Shown piece after piece: positions 29,678 through 30,605 of a stretch of 30,605 bases of DNA (position 1 is its first letter; every line of letters starts with the position of its first letter). The stretch comes from Mesotaenium endlicherianum (lineage: Eukaryota; Streptophyta; Zygnematophyceae; Zygnematales; Mesotaeniaceae), in NCBI GenBank assembly GCA_009602735.1, contig WELA01006175.1, forward strand, positions 409,356-439,960, written 5' to 3'. The position numbers and the translations under genes were made by a program. Under the pieces are notes generated by a model, which worked only from the letters and a program-made list of their open reading frames with translations, did no database searches and was not told the DNA's origin.

Positions 29678-29681
29678 ATAC
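29003..29681 (-). other. TPK intron with compound microsatellite at its donor end
   Basis: The donor on the minus strand is GTATGC, followed immediately by (TC)n and (AC)n. The remainder is rich in GCAGCAG and GGGAGGG words. No other gene is visible; long Ala/Arg/Cys-rich ORFs on both strands are composition artefacts. Confidence 0.7.
29590..29676 (+). repeat. Compound microsatellite (GC)n(GT)n(GA)n
   Basis: About 10 bp of alternating GC, 38 bp of GT and 38 bp of GA run together without interruption. The GA end stops five bases from the TPK splice donor (minus strand, 29681). Confidence 0.95.
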
Positions 29682-29783
29682 CCTGTCCCTATCGGGCTCC
29701 GGCGTTGTGTCGAGCACAAAGGCGACGCACTTGTGGAGGTCGGTGGAGTCCTGGTCCTCGCTGAGGTCCACGATGCGGCACCC
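29682..29783 (-). CDS. TPK1: Thiamin pyrophosphokinase, exon with the DQDSTD motif
   Basis: A 102-nt minus-strand exon, phase 0 on both sides, between GGCTGGGCAG and GTATGC. It encodes GCRIVDLSEDQDSTDLHKCV and a variable acidic segment. DQDSTDLHK is the family's second active-site signature (DQD-TDL-K), whose Asp residues bind ATP-Mg. The exon joins in frame to ADFYRAL upstream and LKVLVVGALGG downstream. Confidence 0.92.
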
Positions 29784-30301
29784 CTGCCCAGCCAGCCACC
29801 CCTCCCACCGGAAAATAAAGGAGCACGCGAGAAGAGGAACCTACTGCTGATGCTGCTGCTGCTGCTGCTGCTGCTGTTGATGCAACAAGCTGCCGCTGCT
29901 GCAACAAGAGGCTCTCTGCTGCTGCTGCTGCTGCTGCTGCAACAACAGGGAGGTGCCTGCCGCTGCGCCGAGGGACGGAGGAGAGGTACCAGGAAAGGGC
30001 CGATGCAATTGAGAGGCCATATGGACGCCACAGAGGTCAATGAACAAATACAACATACTAAGAAACAAAAAGAACAGCTGCCCTGCATCATTGCAACAAA
30101 CTGCATCTCGTTGCCATCCTCGTCGTTTGCGATTCTGATTCATTATTTGACAAGCAGGCTGCCATTTGGCATGCACCGGGCCACCCTGCACCGCTGCAAC
30201 AAACTGCATTGCAACGCCACCTCATCGCTCTCAGGGTTCTGGAGAGTTCTGGAGACCGGAAAGGGGTTCGGGAGGCCAGCAAGCTGCCACATGGCACTCA
30301 C
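29784..30301 (-). other. TPK intron with CTG repeats
   Basis: GTGAGT donor and GGCTGGGCAG acceptor on the minus strand. Two (CTG)n tracts (plus strand, 29851-29877 and 29916-29940) make poly-Leu or poly-Gln ORFs that are not real genes. GCAACAAACTGCAT occurs twice (30092-30105 and 30195-30208), a small duplicated block. Confidence 0.7.
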
Positions 30302-30374
30302 CAGGGCGCGGTAGAAGTCCGCCACCTCAGGGCGGAGCGAGTCGAGGTCTCCCTTGATGACATCTGGCACAAAC
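30302..30374 (-). CDS. TPK1: Thiamin pyrophosphokinase, exon with the GDLDS motif (5' part incomplete)
   Basis: The minus-strand exon encodes FVPDVIKGDLDSLRPEV and ADFYRAL, then CTG|GTGAGT. PDVIKGDLDS is the first TPK signature, whose Asp residues hold Mg and ATP. I place the start after CTGCGCAG at 30375 (phase 2), a good acceptor with a pyrimidine-rich lead. However, the frame stays open upstream to 30457, and the PDARLLRR segment before it also resembles family sequence, so the exon may be longer. The N-terminal domain with the ADGGANR motif is not in the window and should lie beyond its right end. Confidence 0.85.
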
Positions 30375-30605
30375 CTGCGCAGCAGGCGAGCGTCAGGCAC
30401 AGGGCACATATCAGGCCCCCCCATGTTCCGCCATCTGTCATGGCTGTCCGCTGGCACTGCCTGCAGGCAACCCCGGTTTTATCCCTCCTCTGTGTCATGC
30501 TGGCTGCTCGTCTTGCTTGCTGACCTGTACGGCAGAGCTGCATGCAGTCACATGCGCGAGACATCATCCCCTCAGAGCACAAAGTACCCCCCCCTCCCCT
30601 CCCCC
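30375..30605. other. Upstream TPK intron or exon edge and contig end
   Basis: No clear exon is visible except the possible extension of the preceding one to about 30420-30457. The sequence ends in CCCCCCCCTCCCCTCCCCC. Confidence 0.4.

Noticed and set aside
29507..30106. 199-codon minus-strand ORF with poly-Ser and His-Thr runs
   Set aside because: It is built from CTG and CA/TC microsatellites. The genuine exon (29682-29783) is in another frame.

Overview
This is a nuclear window from a photosynthetic eukaryote, most likely of the green lineage (alga or plant). The evidence is spliced genes with GT-AG introns, three Ty3/gypsy-type retroelements primed by the plant-style initiator-tRNA-Met site, a thiamin pyrophosphokinase gene and an F-box/leucine-rich-repeat gene. 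The end of a gene resembling the cyanobacterial/plastid-lineage 'lipid-A-disaccharide synthase-related' glycosyltransferases supports this. I cannot name the species. The host exons are GC-rich, while the intergenic and retroelement sequence at 1.2-18 kb is AT-rich. The window opens with a run of 11 G and ends in C runs, so it may be a complete contig broken at homopolymers.

Layout: (1) 17-1161, last two exons of the glycosyltransferase-like gene (+). (2) 2225-3197, a decayed tyrosine-recombinase gene of a mobile element, with in-frame stops and two frameshifts. (3) 4945-5220, a possible zinc-finger gene remnant at the insertion site of element 1. (4) 5221-11900, element 1, a complete chromodomain-bearing Ty3/gypsy retrotransposon (chromovirus) with two 503-bp LTRs differing at three bases, a 5-bp target duplication (TAATA), PBS, polypurine tract and open gag and pol. 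(5) 13134 to about 16810, element 2: a 5' LTR, PBS, gag, protease and a reverse transcriptase cut off just after its catalytic Asp pair. (6) About 16811-18418, element 3 on the minus strand: LTR, PBS, N-terminal gag fused by deletion to a damaged integrase. Elements 2 and 3 meet tail to tail. (7) 20591-25321, a three-exon F-box/LRR (AMN1-like) gene (+) whose first intron holds a large homopyrimidine minisatellite. (8) 27376 to beyond 30374, the last four recognisable exons of thiamin pyrophosphokinase (minus), convergent with the F-box gene, with introns full of microsatellites and purine tracts.

The most striking feature is that both elements with a readable gag-pol junction carry the same recoding architecture. 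Gag and pol overlap in the -1 frame, a canonical slippery heptamer sits a few codons before the gag stop (A_AAA_AAC in element 1, T_TTA_AAA in element 2), and a perfect hairpin begins 7-10 nt downstream with the gag stop codon inside or overlapping its 5' arm. This predicts programmed -1 ribosomal frameshifting to set the Gag:Gag-Pol ratio. Nothing here looks prokaryotic, and no CRISPR array, rRNA or tRNA was seen.
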